From: Microbacterium salsuginis
GTDB lineage: Bacteria > Actinomycetota > Actinomycetes > Actinomycetales > Microbacteriaceae
Assembly (NCBI RefSeq): GCF_012524205.1
Contig: NZ_JABACI010000001.1
Location: forward strand, 248,001-312,000
Direction: 5' to 3'
Length of the DNA: 64,000 nt
The position numbers were made by a program, and so were the translations under genes. Each line of letters opens with the position of its first letter. Within the stretch, counting starts at the first letter, position 1. The notes beneath the pieces are model-generated. The model saw only the letters and a list, made by a program, of their open reading frames with translations, did not search any database and was not told where the DNA came from. Positions 18,075-27,302 of this stretch are shown here, in pieces.

Positions 18075-18935
18075 GTGGGAGCGCCAGATCCCGAAGCGGC
18101 GGACGATGCGCTGGCACTTCACCGCGCAGTCACCGACCTGGTGCGGCGCACGCGGTTCCCTGTCGCCTTCGGCGGCCTCGCCCGCGACGGCGCCATTCAC
18201 GTCACCTCGATCGTGGGTGCCCGCACCCACAGCCTGGAGGGGCTCGTGGTGCAGGAGTCCCGCGGGCTCGGCGGCCGTGCGCTCGTCGAGAAGCGGCCCC
18301 GCCTGGCTCTGGACTACCGGTCATCGCGCAGCATCACGCACGACTACGACCGCGCCGTGCTCGGCGAGGGCATCGCGACGCTGTTCGCCGTGCCCGTGCT
18401 GGTCGGCGGGCGCGCACGAGGCGTCATCTACTGCGGATCGTGGGCCGAGGCGCCGGTAGGCGACGTCGTCGCACGGCCAGCGTTCGCCGTGGCCGACGCC
18501 CTGTCGAGCGAGCTGCGCATCCGCGAAGAGGTCCAGCGGCGCCTGGCCCTCGCACCGAAGTCGCCCGAGGGCGCGACGATCGCGCCCGCCGCCCGGGAGG
18601 AGCTGCGTCGCACGTACGCCGAGCTGCGCAGCATCGCCGCCGTCGTCGACGACCCGGCCGTGCGAGAGCGACTCGCTCGGGTCGAACAGCGGCTCGCCGC
18701 GCTGTCACAGGACGGTCAGCGCCCCGCCGACCACGTGGACGTCCGGCTGTCGCCGCGCGAGGTCGATGTGCTCTCGTGCGCGGCCCTCGGCGCGACCAAC
18801 GCCGAGATCGCCGCGACCTTGGAGCTGAAGGAGGGGACGGTCAAGTCCTATCTCCAGTCGGCGATGTCGAAACTGGATGCCTCGACCCGCCACGCGGCGG
18901 TGGCCACGGCGCGGCGAGCCGGCCTGCTGCCCTGA
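18075..18935 (+). CDS. LuxR-type regulator with GAF-like sensor domain
   Basis: This 286-aa protein has an N-terminal GAF-like domain (about residues 10-150; LGGRALVEKRPRLALDYRSS and VPVLVGGRARGVIYCGS), a coiled linker, and a C-terminal LuxR helix-turn-helix (LSPREVDVLSCAALGATNAEIAATLELKEGTVKSYLQ, about 225-262). It begins with GTG at 18075 and is divergent from the DUF485-symporter unit, 158 bp away, which suggests control of monocarboxylate uptake (inference from position). Confidence 0.88.
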   Translation: MGAPDPEAADDALALHRAVTDLVRRTRFPVAFGGLARDGAIHVTSIVGARTHSLEGLVVQESRGLGGRALVEKRPRLALDYRSSRSITHDYDRAVLGEGIATLFAVPVLVGGRARGVIYCGSWAEAPVGDVVARPAFAVADALSSELRIREEVQRRLALAPKSPEGATIAPAAREELRRTYAELRSIAAVVDDPAVRERLARVEQRLAALSQDGQRPADHVDVRLSPREVDVLSCAALGATNAEIAATLELKEGTVKSYLQSAMSKLDASTRHAAVATARRAGLLP

Positions 18936-19042
18936 CGCGGCATTTCGACGAAGACCGATATCGGCGCGGAATTCGCCCTGCCGCTTTTCGCATTTCCACA
19001 TTCGACACCACCGCGCGACAATTGCACGCTATTGTGCCTTTC

Positions 19043-19396
19043 ATGGCTCGCAGAATCGTGCATCAACTCGTCGACGATATCGACGGAACTCTCCTGGACG
19101 CCGGCGAAGGCGAGACCGTCCTGTTCTCCCTGGACGGCGTCGCCTATGAGATCGACCTCACCGACGAGAATGCCGCGGCGTTGCGCAGTGCTCTCGAGCG
19201 CTACACCAAGGCCGCGCGCACGGTATCCGGTTCACGCGGCTCGTCGGCGGGATCGGCCGCCGGACGCCGCCGGCGCCGCTCCGGCCAGCAGGATTACGGC
19301 GAGATCCGCGACTGGGCGAAGAAGAACGGCTATCAGGTCTCGGACCGTGGCCGGGTTCCGGCATCCGTTCTGGACGCCTACGAAGCCGCGCACTGA
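19043..19396 (+). CDS. lsr2: Lsr2-family nucleoid-associated protein
   Basis: This 117-aa protein is the actinobacterial H-NS analogue that coats AT-rich DNA and silences foreign genes. It begins MARRIVHQLVDDIDGT, has the dimerisation region with VAYEIDLTDENAA, a basic Ser/Gly/Arg linker, and the C-terminal DNA-binding domain with the minor-groove motif RGR (VSDRGRVPASVLDAYEAAH). It ends 21 bp before the convergent pntB stop. Confidence 0.96.
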   Translation: MARRIVHQLVDDIDGTLLDAGEGETVLFSLDGVAYEIDLTDENAAALRSALERYTKAARTVSGSRGSSAGSAAGRRRRRSGQQDYGEIRDWAKKNGYQVSDRGRVPASVLDAYEAAH

Positions 19397-19417
19397 CGAA
19401 AGCCGTCCCGAGCGAAT

Positions 19418-20857
19418 TCACGAGCGATTCGTCGCCGCTTTCACATCGGTGGCGAGGTGCATGAGAATCTCGTCGACTTTCTCTTTCGCGTCTCCGAACA
19501 GCATCTGGGCGTTCTCGCGATAGAAGAGCGGATTCTGCACGCCGGCATATCCGGATGCCATCGAGCGCTTGAAGACGATGACATTCCGGGCTTCCCAAAC
19601 CCGCAGCACCGGCATTCCCGCGATGGGACTGGTCGGATCCTCCGCGGCGGCGGGATTCACGGTGTCGTTCGCGCCGATGACGAGCACGACATCGGCCTGT
19701 GACAGGTCGTCGTTGATCTCGTCCATCTCGAGAACGATGTCGTAAGGCAGCTTCGCCTCGGCCAGCAGCACGTTCATATGGCCGGGCAGTCGCCCCGCGA
19801 CCGGATGGATGCCGAACCGCACGTCGACGCCGCGTTCGCGCAGCTTCTGCACGAGGTCGGCGACGCCGTGCTGGGCCTGCGCGACGGCCATGCCGTACCC
19901 GGGGGTGATGACGACGCTCGTCGCGCCCGCGAGCATGTCGGCCGCTGCTTCGGCGTCGATCTCCCTGTGCTCGCCCAGCAGGTCGTCCCCGGACTTGGGG
20001 GCCTCGATGCCGAACCCGCCCGCGATGACCGACAGGAACGACCGGTTCATGGCCTTGCACATGATGTAGCTGAGGTAGGCACCTGAGGAGCCGACCAGCG
20101 CGCCCGTGACGATGAGCAGGTCGTTGTTGAGCAGGAAGCCCGCCGCCGCGGCAGCCCAGCCGGAGTAGCTGTTGAGCATCGACACCACGACGGGCATGTC
20201 GCCGCCCCCGATCGAGGCGACGAGGTGCCACCCGAGCGCGAGCGCCAGCGCCGTCACCAGCACGAGCAGCCACAGCTCCGGGGTGATGACGTACCAGACC
20301 GTGAGGGCGAGGAAGGCGACGAGCGCGCCGACGTTGAGGATGTTCTTGCCGGGCAGCATGAGCGGCTTGGACGAGACGCGCGCCGAGAGCTTGAGGAACG
20401 CGACGATCGAGCCGGTGAAGGTGACACCGCCGATGAAGACGCCGATGAACACCTCGGCGTGGTGGATGTCGGCAAGCGCCCCCTCGAGCCCTGTCTCGTA
20501 CAGCGCGCCGTTCCAGCCGACCAGCACCGCGGCCAGACCGACGAAGGAGTGCAGCAGGGCGATGAGCTCGGGCATCCCCGTCATCTCCACGCGCCGTGCA
20601 CGCCACAGTCCGATCGCGCCGCCGATCAGCACGGCGGCGACGAGCAGCACGAGACCCGTGACCGCCGACGGCTCGCCCCACGCGGAGGCCGCCGTCAGCC
20701 AGACGGTGGCGACCAGCGCGATCGTCATGCCGAGGATGCCGTACGTGACGCCGCGACGACTGGTCTCGTGCTTGCTGAGCCCCGCGAGGCTCAGGATGAA
20801 CAGCAGCGCCGCGACGATGTAGGCAGCGCCCGCGACGGCACCGGCGACGGCGATCAT
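19418..20857 (-). CDS. pntB: NAD(P) transhydrogenase subunit beta
   Basis: This 479-aa protein has an N-terminal proton-translocating membrane domain (about nine helices) and a C-terminal NADP-binding domain ([55 protein letters not shown]). It couples hydride transfer between NADH and NADP to the proton gradient. The ATG overlaps the pntA stop by 4 bp. Confidence 0.97.
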   Translation of the reverse strand: MIAVAGAVAGAAYIVAALLFILSLAGLSKHETSRRGVTYGILGMTIALVATVWLTAASAWGEPSAVTGLVLLVAAVLIGGAIGLWRARRVEMTGMPELIALLHSFVGLAAVLVGWNGALYETGLEGALADIHHAEVFIGVFIGGVTFTGSIVAFLKLSARVSSKPLMLPGKNILNVGALVAFLALTVWYVITPELWLLVLVTALALALGWHLVASIGGGDMPVVVSMLNSYSGWAAAAAGFLLNNDLLIVTGALVGSSGAYLSYIMCKAMNRSFLSVIAGGFGIEAPKSGDDLLGEHREIDAEAAADMLAGATSVVITPGYGMAVAQAQHGVADLVQKLRERGVDVRFGIHPVAGRLPGHMNVLLAEAKLPYDIVLEMDEINDDLSQADVVLVIGANDTVNPAAAEDPTSPIAGMPVLRVWEARNVIVFKRSMASGYAGVQNPLFYRENAQMLFGDAKEKVDEILMHLATDVKAATNRS

Positions 20858-22398
20858 CGGGTCTCCCCCTTCTGGAACATCGCGAGCATGCGGCGGGTGA
20901 CGGCGAACCCGCCGAAGATGTTGATGCTCGCCACGAGCACCGCGATCGCCGCCAGGATCTGCACCGTGAGATCGGGTGCGGTGATCTGGACCATCGCTCC
21001 GACGACGATGATGCCCGAGATCGCGTTCGTGACGCTCATAAGCGGCGTGTGCAGTGCGTGGGCGACCTTGCCGATCACGTAGAAGCCCACGACGATGGCC
21101 AGCGTCAGCACGAGGAAGTGCTGTGGCAGCGGTGGCGGCGCGAAGGCGCAGATGAGGAAGAGCGCCGCGATGCCCGTCGCGATGAGCGCCGTCCGCTTCG
21201 CCGACGACATCGACTTCTTCACCGGCGTCGGCGCGACGGCCTTGATAGCGGCCGCCGGGGCGGCCGAGACCTGCACCGGTGGCGGGGGCCACGTGACGGC
21301 ACCGTCACGAACGACCGTGACCGTGCGCTGCACGACGTCGTCGAAGTCGAGGGCGAGCACGCCGTCCTTCGCGGGGGTCAGCAGCTTGAGCAGGTTCACG
21401 AGATTGGTCGCGAACAGCTGCGACGCCTGCTGCGGGAGCCGCCCCGGAAGGTCCGTGTAGCCGAGGATCACGACGCCGTTCTCGGTTACCACCCTCTCCC
21501 CCGCGACCGATCCCTCGACGTTGCCGCCCTGCCCCGCCGCCATGTCGACGATGACGCTGCCCGGCTTCATGCTGGCGACGTCGGCCGCCGTGATGAGACG
21601 AGGTGCCGGCCGCCCTGGGATGAGCGCGGTGGTGATGATGATGTCGACGTCAGCGGCCTGCTCGGAGTAGATCTCGGCTGCGCGCTGGTCGTAAGCCGCG
21701 CTCGTGGCCTTGGCGTACCCGTCCGCCGAGACCTCATTCGCCTCGTCTGGCACGACGACCTCGAGATACTCGCCGCCGATCGACGCGACCTGATCGGCCA
21801 CCTCCGGCCGCGGGTCCGTCGCGCGGACGATCGCGCCAAGGCTCGACGCCGCGCCGATCGCCGCGAGTCCCGCGACTCCGGCGCCCGCGACGAGCACCTT
21901 CGCGGGCGGCACCTTGCCCGCCGCCGTCACCTGCCCGGTGAAGAAGCGTCCGAACTCGTGGGCCGCCTCGACCACCGCACGGTAGCCCGCGATGTTCGCC
22001 ATCGAGCTCAGCACGTCCATCGACTGCGCCCGCGAGATCCTCGGCACCGCATCCAGCGCGATCGCCGTGATCCCGCGCGTGGCGAGCGACTCGACGAGGT
22101 CGGGGCGCAGCGCCGGGCTCAGCGTCGCGACGAGGATCGCGCCGTCCGCGAGCCGCTCGATCTCGGCTGGCGTGGGCGCATTCACCTTGAGCACCACCGG
22201 CGATGCCCACGCGGTGGCTGCGTCGACCACGGTCGCTCCAGACGCCGCGTAGGCGGCATCCGGAAATGAGGACTCGGCACCCGCACCCGCTTGGACGACG
22301 ACGTCATAGCCGAGCGCGATGAGCTTCGGGACGGTGGTGGGCGTTGCGGCCACCCGGGTCTCTCCGGGCGCTTCGGCGACGATGCCAATGCGGGTCAT
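20854..22398 (-). CDS. pntA: NAD(P) transhydrogenase subunit alpha
   Basis: This 514-aa protein has an NAD-binding domain ([56 protein letters not shown]), a Pro/Ala linker at about 380-410, and a C-terminal membrane part with three to four helices. It therefore corresponds to fused alpha1 and alpha2. The ATG gives [13 protein letters not shown]; the longer upstream frame has no family similarity. Confidence 0.97.
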   Translation of the reverse strand: MTRIGIVAEAPGETRVAATPTTVPKLIALGYDVVVQAGAGAESSFPDAAYAASGATVVDAATAWASPVVLKVNAPTPAEIERLADGAILVATLSPALRPDLVESLATRGITAIALDAVPRISRAQSMDVLSSMANIAGYRAVVEAAHEFGRFFTGQVTAAGKVPPAKVLVAGAGVAGLAAIGAASSLGAIVRATDPRPEVADQVASIGGEYLEVVVPDEANEVSADGYAKATSAAYDQRAAEIYSEQAADVDIIITTALIPGRPAPRLITAADVASMKPGSVIVDMAAGQGGNVEGSVAGERVVTENGVVILGYTDLPGRLPQQASQLFATNLVNLLKLLTPAKDGVLALDFDDVVQRTVTVVRDGAVTWPPPPVQVSAAPAAAIKAVAPTPVKKSMSSAKRTALIATGIAALFLICAFAPPPLPQHFLVLTLAIVVGFYVIGKVAHALHTPLMSVTNAISGIIVVGAMVQITAPDLTVQILAAIAVLVASINIFGGFAVTRRMLAMFQKGETR

Positions 22399-22590
22399 GC
22401 GTTCCTCGTGATCTGGTGCGGCAGTGTGCGGTGCGGGATCCGACAGGGAAGACGCCTCCACCCTGTCAGACCGGCGCGACATCAGCCGACTGGAACATGG
22501 GAATCGTCTCCGAATGGGCGCGCAGCCTTGCGTCCCCGCGCGAATCTCGGAAACGTGGCCGGTCCGGAACCGCAAACGGAAGGAACCAGC

Positions 22591-22875
22591 ATGACTCTCA
22601 CGCTGACCCAGACCGCCGCCGAGGCCGTCAAGCAGATCGTCGCCCGCGTCCCGCAGGCCGAGGACGGAGGTGTGCGGATCCGCGACACGGGAGCACCTAG
22701 CGGCTTCGAGCTGAGCGTCGCACCCGATCCCGAACCGCAGGACACCATCGTCGTCACGGACGGCGCCCGCGTCTTCCTCGACGAGGTCGCGGCCGCTTCG
22801 CTCGAGGATCGCATCCTCGATGCCGAGCTCGCCCAGGACGGCTCCGTGCGCTTCGCCCTCGGCAGCCAGGTCTGA
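22591..22875 (+). CDS. HesB/IscA-like protein without cysteines
   Basis: This 94-aa protein has the HesB-like fold pattern ([63 protein letters not shown]). Typical IscA/HesB proteins hold Fe-S clusters with three cysteines near the middle and C terminus. This protein contains no cysteine at all, so it cannot be a cysteine-ligated cluster carrier. The ATG follows GGAAGGAACC. Confidence 0.85.
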   Translation: MTLTLTQTAAEAVKQIVARVPQAEDGGVRIRDTGAPSGFELSVAPDPEPQDTIVVTDGARVFLDEVAAASLEDRILDAELAQDGSVRFALGSQV

Positions 22876-22913
22876 CCGGGGCCGCATCAGTCAGGGTGGT
22901 CTGCACCCTCACC

Positions 22914-22947
22914 GGAACCCCGGCGCCGCCACGGCGCCGGGGTTTCC
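22914..22947 (+). terminator. Hairpin terminator after the HesB-like gene
   Basis: Arms AACCCCGGCGCCG and CGGCGCCGGGGTT enclose a 3-nt loop, and the stem extends by GG/CC with a one-base bulge. It separates the HesB-like gene from tRNA-Arg. Confidence 0.75.
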
Positions 22948-22976
22948 GTGTGTGCACCCGTAGAATGGCGGGGCCA

Positions 22977-23048
22977 GCCTCTGTAGCTCAATGGAAGAGC
23001 AGTTCCGTCCTAAGGAAACGGTTGGGGGTTCGAGTCCCTCCAGGGGCA
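22977..23048 (+). tRNA. tRNA-Arg, anticodon CCT; island attachment site
   Basis: The acceptor arm GCCTCTG pairs with CAGGGGC. The anticodon loop GTCCTAA gives CCT. The T arm has GGTTCGAGTCC. No CCA is encoded. The last 21 bases are repeated with one mismatch at 52351-52371, which marks this tRNA as the integration target of the island that begins right after it. Confidence 0.94.
23028..23048 (+). repeat. attL core (3' end of tRNA-Arg)
   Basis: The 21-bp segment starting GTTCGAGTCCC and ending CCAGGGGCA is shared with 52351-52371, differing only at position 12 (T here, C there). It restores the T arm and acceptor of the tRNA. Confidence 0.88.
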
Positions 23049-23063
23049 CAGTCACTTTTTGCC

Positions 23064-23092
23064 TCTGACCAGGATTTTCTTCTGTGGTCAGA
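23064..23092. repeat. Inverted repeat beside attL
   Basis: TCTGACCA at 23064-23071 and TGGTCAGA at 23085-23092 are exact inverted repeats. The second arm also belongs to the 11-bp palindrome TGGTCAGACCA ending at 23095. It lies between the att core and the integrase stop, where it could be a recombination-protein site or end integrase transcription. Confidence 0.45.
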
Positions 23093-23106
23093 CCACTCAG
23101 ATTGCG

Positions 23107-23131
23107 TTTTTGGCCGCTTTTTGGCCGCATT
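23107..23131 (+). repeat. Tandem direct repeats, possible integrase arm sites
   Basis: TTTTTGGCCGC occurs twice in tandem at 23107-23117 and 23118-23128. TTTTGGCCGCATT (23119-23131) recurs exactly near attR at 52225-52237. Short repeats inside both ends of an integrase element are typical arm-type binding sites; this is inference. Confidence 0.5.
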
Positions 23132-23266
23132 TGAGAAAGCTGTGAGCCGAAACCGACGCAGATTTGATGCCCTTCACGGGGCGTCGTTCGACGTCTCAGA
23201 ACGACGAAATCGAGCATTTCTGGCGTCCTGTGCCTCGTCGAAAATTGAGCAGTCTGCTCTTCGGCG

Positions 23267-24397
23267 TTACGTCGGTCGCGCGTAGCGGGTCTGCGGACCT
23301 GACGGCAGTGCTACCAGCGGCATCGCATCGTTGAGACGCGTCGCGACGGCATCCAGGTCGTCGTCGAAGAGGTCGGCGTAGGTGTCGAGGGTCATGGCCG
23401 CCGACGCGTGCCCCAGCATCCGCTGCACGGCCTTCACGTTGGCGCCGGAGCTGATCGCGAGCGACGCGGCGGTGTGGCGGAGGTCGTGAGGCGTCAGCCG
23501 CGGGATCGATGGGTCCACAGCCTGCGCGCGGCGGACCGCGTTCGCGAACCATCCCTGCGCACCTGAGTTGCGCATGTGGTTGACGCCGTCGCCGAAGAGC
23601 AGTCCTTCCGGGCCCTTGCCGGCGCAAGCCTGTTCAATCATCGGAGCGAGCCGCTCCGGGTACGGGACAGAGCGCTTCTCGTGCGTCTTGGGCGTGCCGA
23701 CATGGATCTCGTAGGCGATCATCACCGCGTTCTCCTCGATGACGAAGCGCCGACGCAGTCGATTCACACTCCGCACGCGCAGCGCGGTCGCCTCGCCCCA
23801 GCGCAGGCCGGTGTAGGCCAAAGTCAGGACCATTGTCGGATGCGCCGAGCATGCCGCCAACGTCGCCACCTGGTCGTGCGAGAGATAGACGCGGCGCTTG
23901 CCGGGTCCGCTCCGAGGGAGATTGCGGATGTGTCGCGCCGGATTGTTCGCAAGGCGACGATCATCGATGGCGACATCGAGGATGCCTGCGAGGACCCCCA
24001 GCGCGCGAAGAACAACGGTGCGCGACTTCTGCGTCGCGAGCTCTGACACCCAGTCCTGAACTTCAGACCGCCGGATCGACCAGATCTCCCTGTCAGCCCA
24101 GACGGGAGCGACGTGGTTCTTCCACGCCCGCTCGAGCGTCATGTAGTACGAAGGCTTTGACATCGGCGGCTGCTTCGACCGCAGCCAGCTGTCGGCGAAC
24201 ATCCGGACCGGCACCCGCGACGCCACGGGATCGATGTAGTCGCCCTTCGACTTGGACACGGTGACCATGGACAGATAGAGCTTCGCCTCGCGCATCGTCG
24301 TGAAGCCGCGCTTCTGCGCCTCGGTGCGATCAGGCTTGCGGTAGCGCACGCGGTAGCGGCGGCCGTTCGCCGTTTCGTACGGGCTGATGGTGCCCAT
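23267..24397 (-). CDS. int: Tyrosine recombinase (phage-type integrase)
   Basis: This 376-aa protein integrates and excises the island. It has an N-terminal arm-binding region (about 1-60), a core-binding SAM-like domain (about 63-150), and a catalytic domain with Arg199 in TGLRWGE, His304 and Arg307 in PHDLRHTA, His330 in LGHAS and Tyr340 in TLDTYADL. All key residues are intact. I chose ATG at 24397 because GGAGG precedes it at good spacing; the frame is open 54 bases further upstream. Its 3' end faces attL. Confidence 0.95.
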   Translation of the reverse strand: MGTISPYETANGRRYRVRYRKPDRTEAQKRGFTTMREAKLYLSMVTVSKSKGDYIDPVASRVPVRMFADSWLRSKQPPMSKPSYYMTLERAWKNHVAPVWADREIWSIRRSEVQDWVSELATQKSRTVVLRALGVLAGILDVAIDDRRLANNPARHIRNLPRSGPGKRRVYLSHDQVATLAACSAHPTMVLTLAYTGLRWGEATALRVRSVNRLRRRFVIEENAVMIAYEIHVGTPKTHEKRSVPYPERLAPMIEQACAGKGPEGLLFGDGVNHMRNSGAQGWFANAVRRAQAVDPSIPRLTPHDLRHTAASLAISSGANVKAVQRMLGHASAAMTLDTYADLFDDDLDAVATRLNDAMPLVALPSGPQTRYARPT

Positions 24398-24606
24398 CTC
24401 GACCTCCGCTCGTGCCGGCTCGACGGCCAGTATCGGCCAAGTGTCAGACACTCGGGCGGCTTCGTCAATCGTTCTAAGACCGGGTGCAGGGCGATGGTGG
24501 CTACTGTCGCAAAATGTTGATGCGGGGGCGAGTCGGTCCTCCGACGCTGAGGGTGTAGCGGCCGGACACGGCTCCGTTCAGAGCTTTCGACGCTTCTTTG
24601 CAGCTC

Positions 24607-25045
24607 CTATATCTCGTAGACCCCGAGTTTTGTGGCGATGGCCGCGTTGAGGTGTCGGTAGATGCTTCGGGCGAGGTAGTGCTCCAGGATGCGTCGGATC
24701 TCGCGGTCGGTCTTGCCTTCAGCGAGCCGCCGGTGCCGGGCTCGTGGACCACGCGGACATCGCGATGACGTTCAGCGCTCGGTTGAGCTGCCTGTCTCCG
24801 CCGCGGTTCAGTCGGTGCCGCGTGGTGTTGCCGGAGGATGCGGGATGGGACTCACCCCTGCGATTGCAGCGAATGCGGCCTCCTTGGCGACTCGGCCAGG
24901 GTGAGACCACGAGACGAGGGTTTCGCTGCCGCGACAGGCCCGATGCCCGTCTTGCTGAGCAGTTCGGCGGCCGCGCTGGCTTCGACGAGCTCGCTGAACG
25001 CGTGCCATGTTCTGATCGAGCTCGGCCTCGAGTTCGAGGATCCGT
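24607..25045 (-). pseudogene. Degraded IS110-family transposase fragment
   Basis: Pieces of an IS110/IS116 transposase C-terminal half can be read across several frames: LLSKTGIGPVAAAK, then LVSWSHPGRVAKEAAFAAIA, then SSGNTTRHRLNRGGDRQLNR, and finally KTDREIRRILEHYLARSIYR ending in GVYEI and a stop at 24607. At least three frameshifts separate them and the N-terminal half is missing. It is dead and fills most of the gap between the integrase and hsdM. Confidence 0.8.
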
Positions 25046-25305
25046 TTTGGCGATGCAAGTCGTCTCGGTCCGAGCGGTCGCGCTCCCTCGCCGCGCTCGA
25101 ACCGCCATTCCACGACCCGGGCACTGCGCAGCACCCGATCGCTGAGCCAGCGGATTGTCCGAGAGGCTGCGTTGTGAGGGTTCTCCGGACGGCTAGCCGA
25201 GACGCGAGAAACCCAGGATGCGCAAACTCAAGAGTGCCACCGACGCGCGAGGCCGTTACTCGGTGATTGCGGCTGCGGGTGCGTGTCGCCTCTAGAGTTT
25301 GGATG

Positions 25306-25327
25306 GTGTGATCCCCGCTTGTCACAC
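25306..25327. promoter_or_regulatory. Inverted repeat upstream of the type I R-M operon
   Basis: GTGTGA and TCACAC are separated by 10 bp, ending 25 bp before the hsdM start. It may be an operator for restriction-modification control (inference; no controller gene is adjacent). Confidence 0.35.
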
Positions 25328-25352
25328 ACCCAACACGATGGAGTAGCACCCA

Positions 25353-27302
25353 GTGAACAGCACCACGCACCAGCGCCTCGCCCAGCTCATCTGGAACATC
25401 GCGGACGAAGTGCTTCGTGATCTTTACGTACGGGGCAAGTATCGCGACGTGATCCTGCCGATGACGGTGCTCCGCCGGCTCGATAGCGTACTCGCCGAAA
25501 CCAAACAGAACGTGCTCAGCACAAAGAAGACGCTGGATGCCGCACAGATCGTGAATCAGGATGCGGCGCTGCGCCAGGCCGCCGGACAGGATTTCTATAA
25601 CACCAGCGCTTTCCTGCTGAAGGATCTCCGCGCGGCGAGCACGCAGACGCAGCTGCGCCAGAACTTCGAGGCATACCTTGATGGCTTCTCGCCGAATGTG
25701 CAGGACATCCTCGAGAACTTCGAGTTCCGCAATCAGCTCCCGCGTCTCACCAAAGCTGATGCCCTCGGCACCCTGATCGAGAAGTTCCTCGACCCAACCC
25801 TCGACCTGTCGCCTGCGAGCCTCGATAACCACGGCATGGGCACGGTGTTCGAGGAACTCGTGCGCCGCTTCAACGAGGAGAACAACGAGGAGGCGGGCGA
25901 ACACTGGACGCCGCGGGACGTCGTCAAGCTCATGACCCGCCTCATGTTCGAGCCGATCGCCGACACTATTCCCGACGGCACCTATCTGCTCTACGACGGT
26001 GCGATGGGAACGGGCGGAATGCTCACCGTGGCCGAGGACACCCTCGGCGAGCTCACCGAGGGCAAGCAAATCGCCACGCACTTGTACGGGCAGGAGATCA
26101 ACGCCGAGACGTTCGCGATCGCCAAGGCCGACCTCATTTTGAAGGGGGACGGCCGTGCCGCGGACAACATCAAAGGCGGTCCGGAGTTTTCTACGCTGTC
26201 AAACGACGCATTCGCGGACAGGCAGTTCGACTTCATGCTCTCCAACCCGCCGTACGGCAAGTCCTGGAAGACCGACCAAGAACGCATGGGCGGCGCCAAC
26301 AAGATAACCGATCCGCGTTTCATCGTCGAGCACGATGGCGACCCTGAGTTCAGCCTCGTGACGCGCTCAAGCGACGGGCAGATGCTGTTCCTCGCCAACC
26401 TAATCGCGAAAATGAAGAGCGACACGGTCATCGGCAGCCGCATTGCAGAGATCCACAACGGCTCGTCGCTGTTCACTGGCGACGCTGGTCAGGGCGAGTC
26501 GAATATCCGCCGCTACGTCTTCGAAAACGACCTCGTGGAAGCGATCGTCGCGCTGCCCCTCAATCTCTTCTACAACACTGGCATAGCGACATACATCTGG
26601 GTGCTGAGTAACCGCAAACAAGATCGGCGCAAGGGCAAAGTGCAGCTCATCAATGCGACAAACTGGTTCACGCCGCTGCGCAAGAACCTCGGCAGCAAGA
26701 ACTGTGAACTTTCCTCAACGAACATCTCGAAGATCATGGATACGTTCCACGCATTCGATGACGCTGATCCCGAGGTCTCGAAGATCTTCGACAACGCCGA
26801 GTTCGGTTACTACAAAGTCGCGGTTGATAGGCCGCTTCGGTTGATCGGTGCCGAGCCCGACCGCGTCTATAAGCCCGCCGAGATCAGGGCCATGCGTCAA
26901 GTAAGCGAACGCGCGGACGATGCGCCGCCCGTAATCAAGAGATTGCACAAGGTCGGGACTGTCGCGGACCCGCTGCGAGGGCTTTTCGAGGCGGAGGTCG
27001 GGGGCAAGGCGAGGGTCGTCGAGTACGAGCGGGATGCAGAGCGGAGTGATTTCGAGCAGGTTTCCCTCACCGAGCCCGCGGGAGAGGGGGAGAATGGCGT
27101 CGAGGCATTCCTTCGTCGGGAGGTACTTCCCTACACTCCGGATGCGTGGATGGACGAATCCAAGACAAAGATCGGTTACGAGGTGAGCTTCACTCGCTAC
27201 TTCTACAAGCCAGCACCCATGCGCCCCCTCGACGAGATTCGCGCCGACATCCGTGCGCTCGAGGCGGAAACGGACGACCTCCTGAGCGAGATCATCGGCT
27301 GA
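25353..27302 (+). CDS. hsdM: Type I restriction-modification methyltransferase subunit
   Basis: This 649-aa N6-adenine methylase has the N-terminal HsdM helical domain (LAQLIWNIADEVLRDLYVRGKYRDVILPMTVLRRLD), a SAM motif region GAMGTGGML and the catalytic NPPY motif at Asn298 (SNPPYGKSW). It modifies host DNA and forms part of the restriction complex. The start is GTG with GGAG upstream. The stop overlaps the hsdS start by one base (TGATG). Confidence 0.95.
   Translation: MNSTTHQRLAQLIWNIADEVLRDLYVRGKYRDVILPMTVLRRLDSVLAETKQNVLSTKKTLDAAQIVNQDAALRQAAGQDFYNTSAFLLKDLRAASTQTQLRQNFEAYLDGFSPNVQDILENFEFRNQLPRLTKADALGTLIEKFLDPTLDLSPASLDNHGMGTVFEELVRRFNEENNEEAGEHWTPRDVVKLMTRLMFEPIADTIPDGTYLLYDGAMGTGGMLTVAEDTLGELTEGKQIATHLYGQEINAETFAIAKADLILKGDGRAADNIKGGPEFSTLSNDAFADRQFDFMLSNPPYGKSWKTDQERMGGANKITDPRFIVEHDGDPEFSLVTRSSDGQMLFLANLIAKMKSDTVIGSRIAEIHNGSSLFTGDAGQGESNIRRYVFENDLVEAIVALPLNLFYNTGIATYIWVLSNRKQDRRKGKVQLINATNWFTPLRKNLGSKNCELSSTNISKIMDTFHAFDDADPEVSKIFDNAEFGYYKVAVDRPLRLIGAEPDRVYKPAEIRAMRQVSERADDAPPVIKRLHKVGTVADPLRGLFEAEVGGKARVVEYERDAERSDFEQVSLTEPAGEGENGVEAFLRREVLPYTPDAWMDESKTKIGYEVSFTRYFYKPAPMRPLDEIRADIRALEAETDDLLSEIIG

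Noticed and set aside
24501..25145. Several short frames after the integrase as real genes
   Set aside because: Together they are pieces of one frameshifted IS110 transposase.
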